Below, piece by piece: positions 1-7,787 of a DNA stretch of 64,000 bases. Within the stretch, counting starts at the first letter, position 1; each line of letters begins with the position of its first letter. Below the pieces are notes generated by a model, which had not been told where the DNA came from, did no database searches, and saw nothing but the letters and a program-made list of their open reading frames with translations. The stretch covers positions 1 through 64,000 of the forward strand of contig JAFZRP010000069.1 in assembly GCA_017619795.1 (NCBI GenBank), in the 5' to 3' direction. A program made the translations under genes and the position numbers. Origin of the DNA: Treponema sp. GTDB taxonomy: Bacteria > Spirochaetota > Spirochaetia > Treponematales > Treponemataceae.

Positions 1-990
1 CTTGAGTTCTCCGCCTGCCATTTCCTCTGCCTTGTACATTGGAGTTGTAGAGCGGCGTTTTTCTGCTTCAAGATTTACATAACCAGGGAAGCGGAATTCA
101 TCAAGGAACATTGCATAGATTTCTGGTCTGTGAATGAAGTTGATGAACTGCATAGCTCTGTCGTAGTGTTTTGCACCCTTAAGGATAACCATAGAGTCAA
201 GATACTGTGGACCACCTTCTTTTGGAATAAAGAAGTCAATCATAGCTTCCTGCTTGTCTTCTGGAACTTCACCGTAAACAACCTCTGCATATCCCTGGCA
301 AACCCAGAAGTCGCCTGAAGCAAATGATTTTCCAAAGCCTTCTGCATCAAACTTTACAAGGTTTGGCTTCCACTGATTGTTAATAAGGTCTGCAGCTGCC
401 TGAAGCTTAGCATCATCAACTGTATTTACAGAAAGTCCCTGGTAAGCAAGAGCATCACCAATAATTTCGCGCATATCGTCCATCATAGACATATGACCCT
501 TAAGGTCTGTTCTTGCAAAAATGTTCCAGGATTTTTCGTAATTAGTAACCTTCTGCTTGTTTACTGCAACACCAGCCATACCAAGATAATATGGAACCTG
601 ATAATCCATGTTAGGATCAAAGGTCATAAGTGGCTTACATGCAGGATTTATATATTTTTCATTTTCAAACTTTGCATGGTCAATTTTCTGAATCATCTTC
701 TGATTAATCATAATAGAAGTGTAATCCTGTGACGGGAAGGTAATGTCGTAACCCTTGGCACCAGCCTTAAGCTTTGCATACATAACCTCATTTGAGTCGA
801 AGGTGTCTACCTTTACGGTACAGTGGTATTCTTCTTCGAACTTAGCAAGAACTGAATCCGGTGTGTAATAGGTCCAGTTGTAGAGGTAAAGAACACCATC
901 ATCCTTATCCTCTTTACAGCTTGTGAGCATTGTGCTGCCAAGCAGTGAAATTGCAATTACTGAAAGTGCAGTTGCAATAATTCTTTTCAT
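1..990 (-). CDS. potD: Spermidine/putrescine ABC transporter substrate-binding lipoprotein PotD (3' end outside window)
   Basis: Periplasmic polyamine-binding protein that delivers spermidine or putrescine to the PotABC importer. The start at 990 is preceded by an AGGAG ribosome site 8 bases upstream. The first 25 residues form a lipoprotein signal ending in MLTSC, so the protein is probably anchored by a lipid at Cys25. The next residues (LYLYNWTYYTPDSVLAKFEE) are the typical start of the PotD/PotF fold (solute-binding family 1). 330 codons are visible without a stop; the family is about 350 residues, so only a short C-terminus is missing. It is the last gene of a potA-potB-potC-potD transcript on the minus strand, 61 bases after potC. 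Function is assigned from family and operon; substrate preference between spermidine and putrescine cannot be told. Confidence 0.93.
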   Translation of the reverse strand, partial: MKRIIATALSVIAISLLGSTMLTSCKEDKDDGVLYLYNWTYYTPDSVLAKFEEEYHCTVKVDTFDSNEVMYAKLKAGAKGYDITFPSQDYTSIMINQKMIQKIDHAKFENEKYINPACKPLMTFDPNMDYQVPYYLGMAGVAVNKQKVTNYEKSWNIFARTDLKGHMSMMDDMREIIGDALAYQGLSVNTVDDAKLQAAADLINNQWKPNLVKFDAEGFGKSFASGDFWVCQGYAEVVYGEVPEDKQEAMIDFFIPKEGGPQYLDSMVILKGAKHYDRAMQFINFIHRPEIYAMFLDEFRFPGYVNLEAEKRRSTTPMYKAEEMAGGELK

Positions 991-1051
991 ATTTGTTATA
1001 CTCCTATAAAAATGGTTTTAAGTTTAATAATCCGTTTAGTACGGATGCTTA

Positions 1052-1933
1052 TTAGTGTCCGGCAGCAAAGCCCTTCAAACCTTTTCTGCAAACAAATGCA
1101 ATTGAACAGGTTATCAGAATCATTACTACAGACAGTGAATTGATTACAGGCGAAACTCCGAAACGAATCATCGAGTATACGTAGAGCGGAAGTGTTGTAG
1201 AGCCTGGTCCAGATACAAAGAACGTAATAACAAAGTCTTCCAGAGACATTGTTACAGCCATAAGGAAGCCCGACATAATTCCAGGGAAGATTGCAGGAAC
1301 AACTACCTTGAACATTGTCTGAGCCTCTGTTGCACCAAGGTCGTGAGAAGCTTCGATTATTGAATAATCAAACTCATCAAGACGGGCATTTACCATAAGA
1401 AATACAAACGGCAAACAGAAGGTGGTATGTGCAGCAAAAACCGTGAACAAGCCGAGTGGCAGGTGGATTCCGCTGAAGAATATAACCATTGAAATACCGA
1501 TGATAACTTCCGGCAAAACCATTGGAAGGTATGTAAGCGCAACTATAAGCTTTTTACCGCGGAACTTGTACCAGTTAACGCCGATAGAAGCCATTGTTCC
1601 GAGAATTGTAGAAACTGCTGCAGAGGATAGCGCAACTATAAGGCTGTTCAAAAGGGCAGCCCAGAGGCTGTCTGATTCGCAGAAAAGCTTTTTATACCAG
1701 ATTAAGCTGAAACCTGTGAACTCAGCTCCCTTGCTTCCATTGAAAGAATAAATAACGATGATGAAAAGCGGGATAAACAGGAAGAAAAGGGTAATCCACA
1801 ATACAAGCTTTGACGCAGAGAAGCGTTTCTGGCCTTTTTTCCAGGAGCGTCTTGCGTGGCGTGCATTTTCAGAATTAGGCTTGTCTTTATTAAAGAAAGC
1901 ATCGTGCAGAAGCATAAACTTGTTTTTTGCCAT
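1052..1933 (-). CDS. potC: Spermidine/putrescine ABC transporter permease PotC
   Basis: Inner-membrane permease half of the polyamine importer, 293 residues. It has about six hydrophobic segments, a long charged N-terminus of about 40 residues, and the BPD_transp_1 cytoplasmic EAA-type loop reading EASHDLGATEAQTMFKVVVP, where it contacts the ATPase. Its ATG overlaps the potB stop by one base (TAATG), a usual sign of translational coupling. The N-terminal extension rich in Lys and Arg is longer than in the E. coli homologue. Assignment as PotC rather than PotB rests on order and on the shorter length. Confidence 0.93.
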   Translation of the reverse strand: MAKNKFMLLHDAFFNKDKPNSENARHARRSWKKGQKRFSASKLVLWITLFFLFIPLFIIVIYSFNGSKGAEFTGFSLIWYKKLFCESDSLWAALLNSLIVALSSAAVSTILGTMASIGVNWYKFRGKKLIVALTYLPMVLPEVIIGISMVIFFSGIHLPLGLFTVFAAHTTFCLPFVFLMVNARLDEFDYSIIEASHDLGATEAQTMFKVVVPAIFPGIMSGFLMAVTMSLEDFVITFFVSGPGSTTLPLYVYSMIRFGVSPVINSLSVVMILITCSIAFVCRKGLKGFAAGH

Positions 1934-2943
1934 TACTGTTCACCTCCTGCTGTTGAAACTGTCTCTTGTGGAGCAGTTGAAACTGTAGCAGTTGCTGCGG
2001 CTGGAACTGTGTTAGAGGCAGTAGAAGTAGTTGCAGCATTGAGAGGTGTAACGTAGTTATCCTCTTTGTTGCTTGACTTCTTAAGCTGAGCTTCCTGATT
2101 ATTAGAGCGGGTAATCCAGATAATTCCTACTACAGAAATGATTGTGATTACCATTGAGAATGCAGCAGAAAGCGGCCAGTTTCTTGTCTTCTGAACCTGA
2201 TCAACAATAATGTTTCCGAGCATGTAAGAATCCTTTCCACCAACAAGGAGAGGAACTGTATATGCACCGAAGATCGGGATAAATGTAAAGATAAGTGCCG
2301 AAACAATACCGCTCTTTATTCCAGGTATGAGGATTTTAAGCATAGACTGCATTTTTGTTGCACCAAGGTCGCGGGCAGCTTCGATAAGTGAAAAATCAAA
2401 GCGGTCAACGGCTGTGAAAATCGGCAGAATTGCATACGGAATATACATGTATACACTTACAAGAATTACCGCCTTTGTATTGTAAAGGAACGGAATATAC
2501 TTCTTTGTAATGTGAAGAGACATAAGAATCTGGTTCAGAATACCGTCGTTGTTCAAAATACTCATCCAGGCAAAAATACGGATAAGTGAGTTTGTCCAGA
2601 ACGGAATGATTACAAGGAACAGGAACAAAGTCTGATGCTTTGATCGGGCCATTGCATAAGCACATGGAATAGAAACCAGAATTGTAATTACAGTCGAGAT
2701 TATTGTAATTTTCAAGGTTCGCAGAACAATCAGACCGTATTCAGGCTTACACATCTGCTTATATGCTTTAAGGGTTAGCTGCCATTCAACGCCGCCGTAA
2801 ATACCTTTTTTCAAAAAGCTGTAGATAAAGATAATTACGAGCGGTGTTACAAAGAAAATGGTAAACCAGATTCCCATTGGCCAACCGTATATAGAGCCTG
2901 TTGATAAAAGAGGCTCTTTTGTTTTAGTAGCTTTTTCTTTCAT
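1933..2943 (-). CDS. potB: Spermidine/putrescine ABC transporter permease PotB
   Basis: Second inner-membrane permease subunit, 336 residues. It shows the EAA loop (EAARDLGATKMQSMLKILIP) and about six membrane helices. It starts three bases after the potA stop and overlaps potC by one base, so the three genes are translationally linked. The C-terminus carries an unusual tail of about 55 residues after the last helix, rich in Ala, Thr, Ser and Val, which is low in complexity and not part of the permease fold; family members normally end near residue 280. The tail is seen directly; its role is unknown. Confidence 0.92.
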   Translation of the reverse strand: MKEKATKTKEPLLSTGSIYGWPMGIWFTIFFVTPLVIIFIYSFLKKGIYGGVEWQLTLKAYKQMCKPEYGLIVLRTLKITIISTVITILVSIPCAYAMARSKHQTLFLFLVIIPFWTNSLIRIFAWMSILNNDGILNQILMSLHITKKYIPFLYNTKAVILVSVYMYIPYAILPIFTAVDRFDFSLIEAARDLGATKMQSMLKILIPGIKSGIVSALIFTFIPIFGAYTVPLLVGGKDSYMLGNIIVDQVQKTRNWPLSAAFSMVITIISVVGIIWITRSNNQEAQLKKSSNKEDNYVTPLNAATTSTASNTVPAAATATVSTAPQETVSTAGGEQ

Positions 2944-2946
2944 ACG

Positions 2947-4149
2947 CTATTTGTTAATGTCCTCAACGATATAAGCGTCTTCCGCTGACCATGAAACATA
3001 AACCCTGTCCTTCCACTGAATTACAGGACCGTCATCCATATAGTCTGTGTGCTGCTTGAAAACCTTAATGATTTTACCTGTATCAAGCTTTACATAGAAC
3101 TTAGACTGGAAGCCAGAATAGATTGGCTCTTCAACAACACCGCTGAAAACGTTTACATCTGTGCGGCCGCCTGTAGCAGGAGGTTCAAGAGTAATGCGGA
3201 TTTTTTCAGGTCTGATAGTGAAGGCAACCTTCTGTCCTTTATCTGTATGCTCGTAGTCTGTTACCTGCATATAACGGTCTAAAGCGGCAGTTGCTTCTGT
3301 ATCTGTTGCTAATGGAGCCTGCTGACCAAGCTCTGGTACAGAAAGGGTAGCCATAAAATCATCATTTCCATTTGCATCCTTGTGAGGAACGCAGTCAACA
3401 ACCTCTGCATCGAACAGGTTTGTTTCACCAATAAACTGAGCAACAAACTGAGTTGCAGGGCTTTCGTAAATCTCGTAAGGTGTTCCGATTTGAAGAACGT
3501 GACCTGAGTTCATAACTGCAATTCTGTCAGAAACAGAAAGAGCCTCGCTCTGGTCGTGAGTTACGTAAATAAAGGTGATTCCGATTTTATCGTGCAGACG
3601 GTCAAGGTCAATCAGGAGGTTAGCACGAAGCTTTGCATCCAAAGCAGAAAGAGGCTCATCAAGAAGAAGAACCTTTGGCTCGTTAATGAGCGCACGTGCA
3701 ATTGCTACACGCTGCTTCTGACCGCCGGAAAGCTGGTTAGGCTTTTTGTTAATGTGCTGGTCCAATTGAACCAGGTGTACATATTCGCGTACTTTTTTGT
3801 CTAATTCTTCCTTAGACAAGGCATCTGAGCCTTTTTTAAGGCGCAGTGGGAACGCAACGTTTTCATAGACTGTAAGATGAGGAAATAATGCATAAGTCTG
3901 GAAAACTGTGTTCGAAGGTCTTTTATCCGGCGGAAGAGAAATTATATTCTTGTCATCAAAGAGTACAGCTCCGTCATCCGGGAACTCAAAACCAGCAATA
4001 ATGCGGAGCAAGGTGGTCTTGCCGCATCCAGAAGGACCAAGGAGTGAAAAGAACTCTCCCGGTTCAATAGTAAAGTTGATGTCATCCAAAGCAACAAAGT
4101 CGCCAAATCTTTTGGATACATGATCAATGGTAACCTGACTTCCTTTCAT
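2947..4149 (-). CDS. potA: Spermidine/putrescine ABC transporter ATP-binding protein PotA
   Basis: Cytoplasmic ATPase that powers PotBC, 400 residues. The nucleotide-binding domain has Walker A GPSGCGKTT (about 38-46), Q-loop TYALFPHLTV, signature LSGGQKQRVAIARAL, Walker B VLLLDEPLSALD and the switch His in YVTHDQSEAL. The C-terminal TOBE-type regulatory domain follows residue 240 and holds an insertion of about 30 residues (VPHKDANGNDD region), making it longer than the usual 370. First gene of the operon; GAGG lies 8 bases before the ATG. Confidence 0.95.
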   Translation of the reverse strand: MKGSQVTIDHVSKRFGDFVALDDINFTIEPGEFFSLLGPSGCGKTTLLRIIAGFEFPDDGAVLFDDKNIISLPPDKRPSNTVFQTYALFPHLTVYENVAFPLRLKKGSDALSKEELDKKVREYVHLVQLDQHINKKPNQLSGGQKQRVAIARALINEPKVLLLDEPLSALDAKLRANLLIDLDRLHDKIGITFIYVTHDQSEALSVSDRIAVMNSGHVLQIGTPYEIYESPATQFVAQFIGETNLFDAEVVDCVPHKDANGNDDFMATLSVPELGQQAPLATDTEATAALDRYMQVTDYEHTDKGQKVAFTIRPEKIRITLEPPATGGRTDVNVFSGVVEEPIYSGFQSKFYVKLDTGKIIKVFKQHTDYMDDGPVIQWKDRVYVSWSAEDAYIVEDINK

Positions 4150-4206
4150 TCAAGCAACCTCGACATAAAATAATAGCAAATAGGTGATTTTTAAATGCTA
4201 AGTAGT

Positions 4207-4235
4207 AAAATGCAATATAAAAGGGTTTATGTCAA
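4207..4235 (-). promoter_or_regulatory. Possible promoter of the potABCD operon
   Basis: On the minus strand a perfect TTGACA lies at 4230-4235, about 80 bases before the potA start. The hexamer at 17-base spacing (CATTTT, 4207-4212) is a poor -10 box, and TTTACT at 4204-4209 would need a 20-base spacer, so only the -35 element is convincing. Confidence 0.35.
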
Positions 4236-4254
4236 TATTTTTATTTAAAAAATG

Positions 4255-4297
4255 TTATAAAAAAAATGCGAGTTTTGTAAAAACAAAACTCGCATTT
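4255..4297 (-). terminator. Rho-independent terminator after the small outer-membrane protein gene
   Basis: A perfect 14-base inverted repeat (4264-4277 with 4284-4297, 6-base loop) stands just past the stop at 4305. On the minus strand it is followed by a run of Ts (4258-4263). The stem contains AGTTTTG/CAAAACT, a core shared with palindromes near secA. Confidence 0.85.
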
Positions 4298-4304
4298 GGA
4301 TTAG

Positions 4305-4889
4305 CTAGAAGCGATAGCGGACGCCGGTGCCGAAGCAGAAGCCTGCTTGAGTCTGGTTCGGAAATTCACCAGAGAAACCAAACTGAATAGGGATAGACAG
4401 GTGGTTCAGGAACATAATGTCAAAACCAAAGCCAATTCCTAAAACTGCGTTTGATTTGAAGCCTGTTGGTTCGTAATATCCGGCAATATACCCCGGAGTA
4501 TCCCATTCGCCTACAGGTTCAACGTATCTTGCATCTGAAAAACCGTGGTAACCGCCAAGAACCCAGGCATACAGAACCGAGGCACTTTTTGTACCGAAAG
4601 GTGTTTCAAAAAGCTTCAGGTGAAATTCTCCTGAGATTGAGAAAGAAAATCCATCATCATTCTGGATATTGACTACAGGATCTGACTGGTCATACTGAAC
4701 AAAGCCAGTGGTCTGGAAACCAATTCGATCCGTGCACCATCGCTGATACTGAATACCTACAACTGGAGTGTTGAAAAGTCCATAAACACCAACTGAGTTT
4801 TTAAAATCAAGAGGTGTAGCCGAAAGTGAATGAAGTCCGCATAATGCGAGTACAGCTGTTACAGCAAGAAGTTTTAAGCTTTTTTTCAT
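4305..4889 (-). CDS. Small exported outer-membrane-type protein, unknown function
   Basis: 194 residues with a clear signal peptide (MKKSLKLLAVTAVLALCGLHSLSA, cleavage expected near residue 24). The rest alternates hydrophobic and polar residues with many Gly, Phe and Tyr and ends in GTGVRYRF. The terminal aromatic residue and strand pattern are typical of a small outer-membrane beta-barrel. A strong Shine-Dalgarno (AGGAGG) precedes the ATG. It lies downstream of the uracil permease gene with its own terminator behind it, but no functional link is visible. I do not recognise a named family; an OmpA/OmpW-like eight-strand barrel is possible from size alone. Confidence 0.75.
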   Translation of the reverse strand: MKKSLKLLAVTAVLALCGLHSLSATPLDFKNSVGVYGLFNTPVVGIQYQRWCTDRIGFQTTGFVQYDQSDPVVNIQNDDGFSFSISGEFHLKLFETPFGTKSASVLYAWVLGGYHGFSDARYVEPVGEWDTPGYIAGYYEPTGFKSNAVLGIGFGFDIMFLNHLSIPIQFGFSGEFPNQTQAGFCFGTGVRYRF

Positions 4890-4983
4890 ATTTCATCCTC
4901 CTTATTTTCGAGAAACAATGTCAGCGGTTTACCGTTATACCGTCAGCAGCGGATACATTTCTGCATCCGCATACAGGATTTTT

Positions 4984-6342
4984 TTATTCCTGTGCTTCTG
5001 CTGCTGGTTCTTCATCCTTTTCGTTAGAAAGGATGATGTTGGTAATAATACCAAGGATAAGTGAGCAGGCAACTGTTCTGATCTGTACAGCACCAATGCT
5101 TACTACCATGCCGCCAACACCTGTAATAAAAATAACTGAAGCAACGAAAAGGTTTCTATTTTTGTTCAAATCTACCTTCTGGAACATCTTAAATCCAGAA
5201 ACTGCAATAAATCCGTACAAAGCAACGCAAACACCACCCATTACACAAGATGGAATTGTCTCAAGGAAGCATACGATAGGAGCAATCATAGAGAAAATGA
5301 TACAGATAAATGCACAACCCCAGATTGAAAGGGTAGAAGCGTTTCTTGTAATAGCTACACAACCAATTGATTCACCGTAAGTTGTGTTTGGACATCCGCC
5401 GAAGAATGAACCAACGATAGAACCGATTCCGTCTCCAAGAAGTGTTCTTGTAAGGCCAGGCTCTTCAAGAAGGTTTGTTCCAACGATTGTAGAAAGGTTT
5501 TTGTGGTCTGCAAGATGCTCTGCGAATACTACAAAGGCAACTGGTACATAAGCTGTGAACAATGTAAGGATATATTTGCCATTGATTCCTTCAAGACCCT
5601 CTTTTCCACCGAGAAGGAAGGTAAACTTAGGAAGTGTAAAGAAACCGCAGTCCTTAAATGCAGAGTAGTTGATGATTATGAGCTCTGGATTGTCGCATGC
5701 ATAACCGATTAAAGCAAAAATTGAAGCAAGAATGTAACCTGCAAGAATACCAAGAATGAAAGGAATGAGTTTTCCGATTTTCTTTCCGTAGGTTGAAGAA
5801 ACCATTGTAATTAAAAGTGTGAAAAGACCGCAGATTAAAGCTACGTAAGTGCTTCCGCCTTCTACGCTTGACTTCATAAGGTCGCCGATAGCGTTTGGAG
5901 AAAGGCTTAATCCGATAATTGCAACTGTTGGACCAATGATTACCGGAGGCATCAGCTTGTCAATCCATTTTACACCGCAGAACTTTACAACAAGTGCTAT
6001 GATTACGTAAACGAGACCTGCCATCAAAGCACCGATAATAAGTCCCCAGAAACCTGTGGCTTCTGCAAGTCCTAATGTAGCTGCGCCAGAGAAGGCACTG
6101 AACATTGAACCGATGAAGGCAAATGAGCTGCCTAAGAAAACAGGGCTTGAGCTCTTAGTAAAAAGCAGGTATACGATTGTTCCTGCTCCGGCACCAAACA
6201 TTGCTGCTGATGCTGAAAGTCCGTGCCCGATGATTGCCGGTACTGCAATTGTGGCTGCCATAATAGCGAGCAGCTGCTGCAAGGCAAACAAAACCAGTTT
6301 TCCAAACTTCGGTTTGTCTTTAATTCCGTAAATAAGGTCCAT
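4984..6342 (-). CDS. uraA: Uracil/xanthine permease of the NCS2 family (UraA-like)
   Basis: Inner-membrane nucleobase:proton symporter of 452 residues, the usual NCS2 length. It has about 14 hydrophobic segments, an N-terminus typical of UraA (FALQQLLAIMAATIAVPAI) and the family signature around residue 290-330 (PNTTYGESIGCVAITRNAS, containing the conserved NxTxxxE core). Both Glu residues expected at the substrate site are present (HLADHKN and YGESIG regions). Uracil is the likeliest substrate from the TTYGES signature; xanthine or urate transporters differ here. AGGAG precedes the start by 7 bases. It is probably transcribed alone or with the small barrel protein downstream. Confidence 0.92.
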   Translation of the reverse strand: MDLIYGIKDKPKFGKLVLFALQQLLAIMAATIAVPAIIGHGLSASAAMFGAGAGTIVYLLFTKSSSPVFLGSSFAFIGSMFSAFSGAATLGLAEATGFWGLIIGALMAGLVYVIIALVVKFCGVKWIDKLMPPVIIGPTVAIIGLSLSPNAIGDLMKSSVEGGSTYVALICGLFTLLITMVSSTYGKKIGKLIPFILGILAGYILASIFALIGYACDNPELIIINYSAFKDCGFFTLPKFTFLLGGKEGLEGINGKYILTLFTAYVPVAFVVFAEHLADHKNLSTIVGTNLLEEPGLTRTLLGDGIGSIVGSFFGGCPNTTYGESIGCVAITRNASTLSIWGCAFICIIFSMIAPIVCFLETIPSCVMGGVCVALYGFIAVSGFKMFQKVDLNKNRNLFVASVIFITGVGGMVVSIGAVQIRTVACSLILGIITNIILSNEKDEEPAAEAQE

Positions 6343-6393
6343 TTTTTGCTCCTTTTTTATAATTATTTATAAAATAATGTTTAAAACTGTTTA

Positions 6394-6422
6394 ATTATAA
6401 TCACTCGTCGCAAACAAAACAA
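6394..6422 (-). promoter_or_regulatory. Promoter of the uracil permease gene
   Basis: Minus strand: TTGTTT (6417-6422), 17-base spacer, TATAAT (6394-6399), about 50 bases before the ATG at 6342. The leader is AT-rich; I found no PyrR-type anti-terminator structure. Confidence 0.55.
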
Positions 6423-6429
6423 CTGCTTT

Positions 6430-7635
6430 TTACAGCTTATATACGGTACCATCAGATATAATAGAAACCATAACAGGCACTATTTTTGGATCAAATTGCT
6501 TGCCTGCACAACGAGTCAGCTCGTTTATAATGCGTTCCTCCGAAAATTTAAGTCTGTAGCATCTGTTTGTCGCCATTGCATCATAGGAATCTGCAATACA
6601 AACCGTTCTTGCAATCAGCGGAATATCCTCTCCCTTAAGTCTGTTTATATAACCGGTTCCGTCGTATCGCTCGTGATGATAGAGAACAGCATCGTTTATG
6701 AGCGGAAGAATCGTAAAGTTTTTAAGAAGCTCTGCACCGTTTATTGTATGCTTTTGAATCATTTCCCACTCGTCGGTAGAAAGTCTTGTTGTTTTGTTCA
6801 GAACTTCATCCTTTATTGTAATTTTTCCAATATCGTGCATAAGCCCGGCATAATAGGCATACTGCTGTTCTTTAGGCGAAAAGCCCATTCTTTTATACAT
6901 TTCGCGTGTATAATTTGCTACTCTGTGTGAATGTCCTCTTGTGTACGGGTCTTTATTATCAATAAAGGATGAGAAGGTACTCATTGTCTGCTGTATGATG
7001 ATGTTTTCGTGCCTTACCTGTTCAAGTGCCTGATTAAGTCTGCCTTTATAAAACTTATACAAAATGGACAACGCAAACATTCCAATAATTATAAGAACTA
7101 TAATTACAAGAATTGCGACAAACGCTTTTGTATACAGCAGCTTTTGCCTGAATTTTCCATATATTTTGGCTGCGTTAAAGTTTATTGTCTTCTTTGATTT
7201 AAGCATAAAGCCGAAGGTAACCTCTGTATTATGCTTAATTACATCATTTTCACTTCCTCTTGGAGTAATGGACAGCGTCTGACCATCAAGCATTATATTG
7301 CAGTTCCAGGCATTGTTTATTCTTGTATCCTCGGGTACATGTACCTGAATTGTCCAGGAAGAAAAATCCTGACGTTTTGTATTCATTAGCGAGCAATCCA
7401 TGATTGTAATAAAGGAATTGCTGTCGTTTTCAAGAGTTTCTGTTGGATTTGCAGAAAAATGAATCCTGTTTGTTAAATCAAGAGGACGTTTCATCGAAAT
7501 CTGCGAAAAAAATACTGTTTTCTGGTTATTTTTATGAATATGGAATGCAATAATCAACTCTGCGCAGACAAGAGCGCATAATATGGAAATAAGGATGAGC
7601 AGAAGGGTTTTGTACTTTCCAATACTTTTTTTCAT
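6430..7635 (-). CDS. Membrane HD-GYP phosphodiesterase with a periplasmic CBM2-like domain
   Basis: Probable cyclic-di-GMP phosphodiesterase, 401 residues from the ATG at 7635 (a TTG four codons earlier is also possible). A membrane helix near 10-31 is followed by a periplasmic region, a second helix near 170-192, a short coiled coil and the HD-GYP domain (about 220-401). HD-GYP residues seen: RGHSHRV, LMHDIGK, KHTINGAELL, HHERYDGTGY; the Pro of GYP is replaced by Ile. The periplasmic segment (about residues 74-154, DNA 7174-7416) reads SWTIQVHVPEDTRINNAWN and later VTFGF, matching the core of cellulose-binding module family 2 (Trp, NAW and FGF landmarks). Known: HD-GYP proteins hydrolyse c-di-GMP. 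Inferred: binding of a polysaccharide outside may tune c-di-GMP. Confidence 0.85.
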   Translation of the reverse strand: MKKSIGKYKTLLLILISILCALVCAELIIAFHIHKNNQKTVFFSQISMKRPLDLTNRIHFSANPTETLENDSNSFITIMDCSLMNTKRQDFSSWTIQVHVPEDTRINNAWNCNIMLDGQTLSITPRGSENDVIKHNTEVTFGFMLKSKKTINFNAAKIYGKFRQKLLYTKAFVAILVIIVLIIIGMFALSILYKFYKGRLNQALEQVRHENIIIQQTMSTFSSFIDNKDPYTRGHSHRVANYTREMYKRMGFSPKEQQYAYYAGLMHDIGKITIKDEVLNKTTRLSTDEWEMIQKHTINGAELLKNFTILPLINDAVLYHHERYDGTGYINRLKGEDIPLIARTVCIADSYDAMATNRCYRLKFSEERIINELTRCAGKQFDPKIVPVMVSIISDGTVYKL

Positions 7636-7647
7636 AGCATTTAACAA

Positions 7648-7676
7648 AGTATAAAACAGGAATTGCCTGCTGTCAA
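7648..7676 (-). promoter_or_regulatory. Strong sigma70 promoter of the HD-GYP gene
   Basis: Minus strand: perfect TTGACA (7671-7676), exactly 17 bases, TATACT (7648-7653). The expected start site leaves a leader of only about 5 bases before the ATG at 7635, and no Shine-Dalgarno is present. Confidence 0.75.
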
Positions 7677-7718
7677 ATTAAGAGATACTGATAATTTTTA
7701 TGGATAACAATGAATTTA

Positions 7719-7746
7719 TGGACAATTTGAAAATATGGTTTATAAT
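7719..7746 (+). promoter_or_regulatory. Promoter of the chemoreceptor gene
   Basis: TGGACA (7719-7724), 16-base spacer and a perfect TATAAT (7741-7746), about 42 bases before the ATG. It is divergent from the HD-GYP promoter. Confidence 0.6.
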
Positions 7747-7787
7747 TTATAGAAGAAACAAAATAAACTTTCAAAACGGAGATTCTT

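Noticed and set aside
6343..6429. PyrR or purine riboswitch leader before the uracil permease gene
   Set aside because: The gap is only 87 bases, AT-rich, and shows no conserved anti-terminator or aptamer structure.
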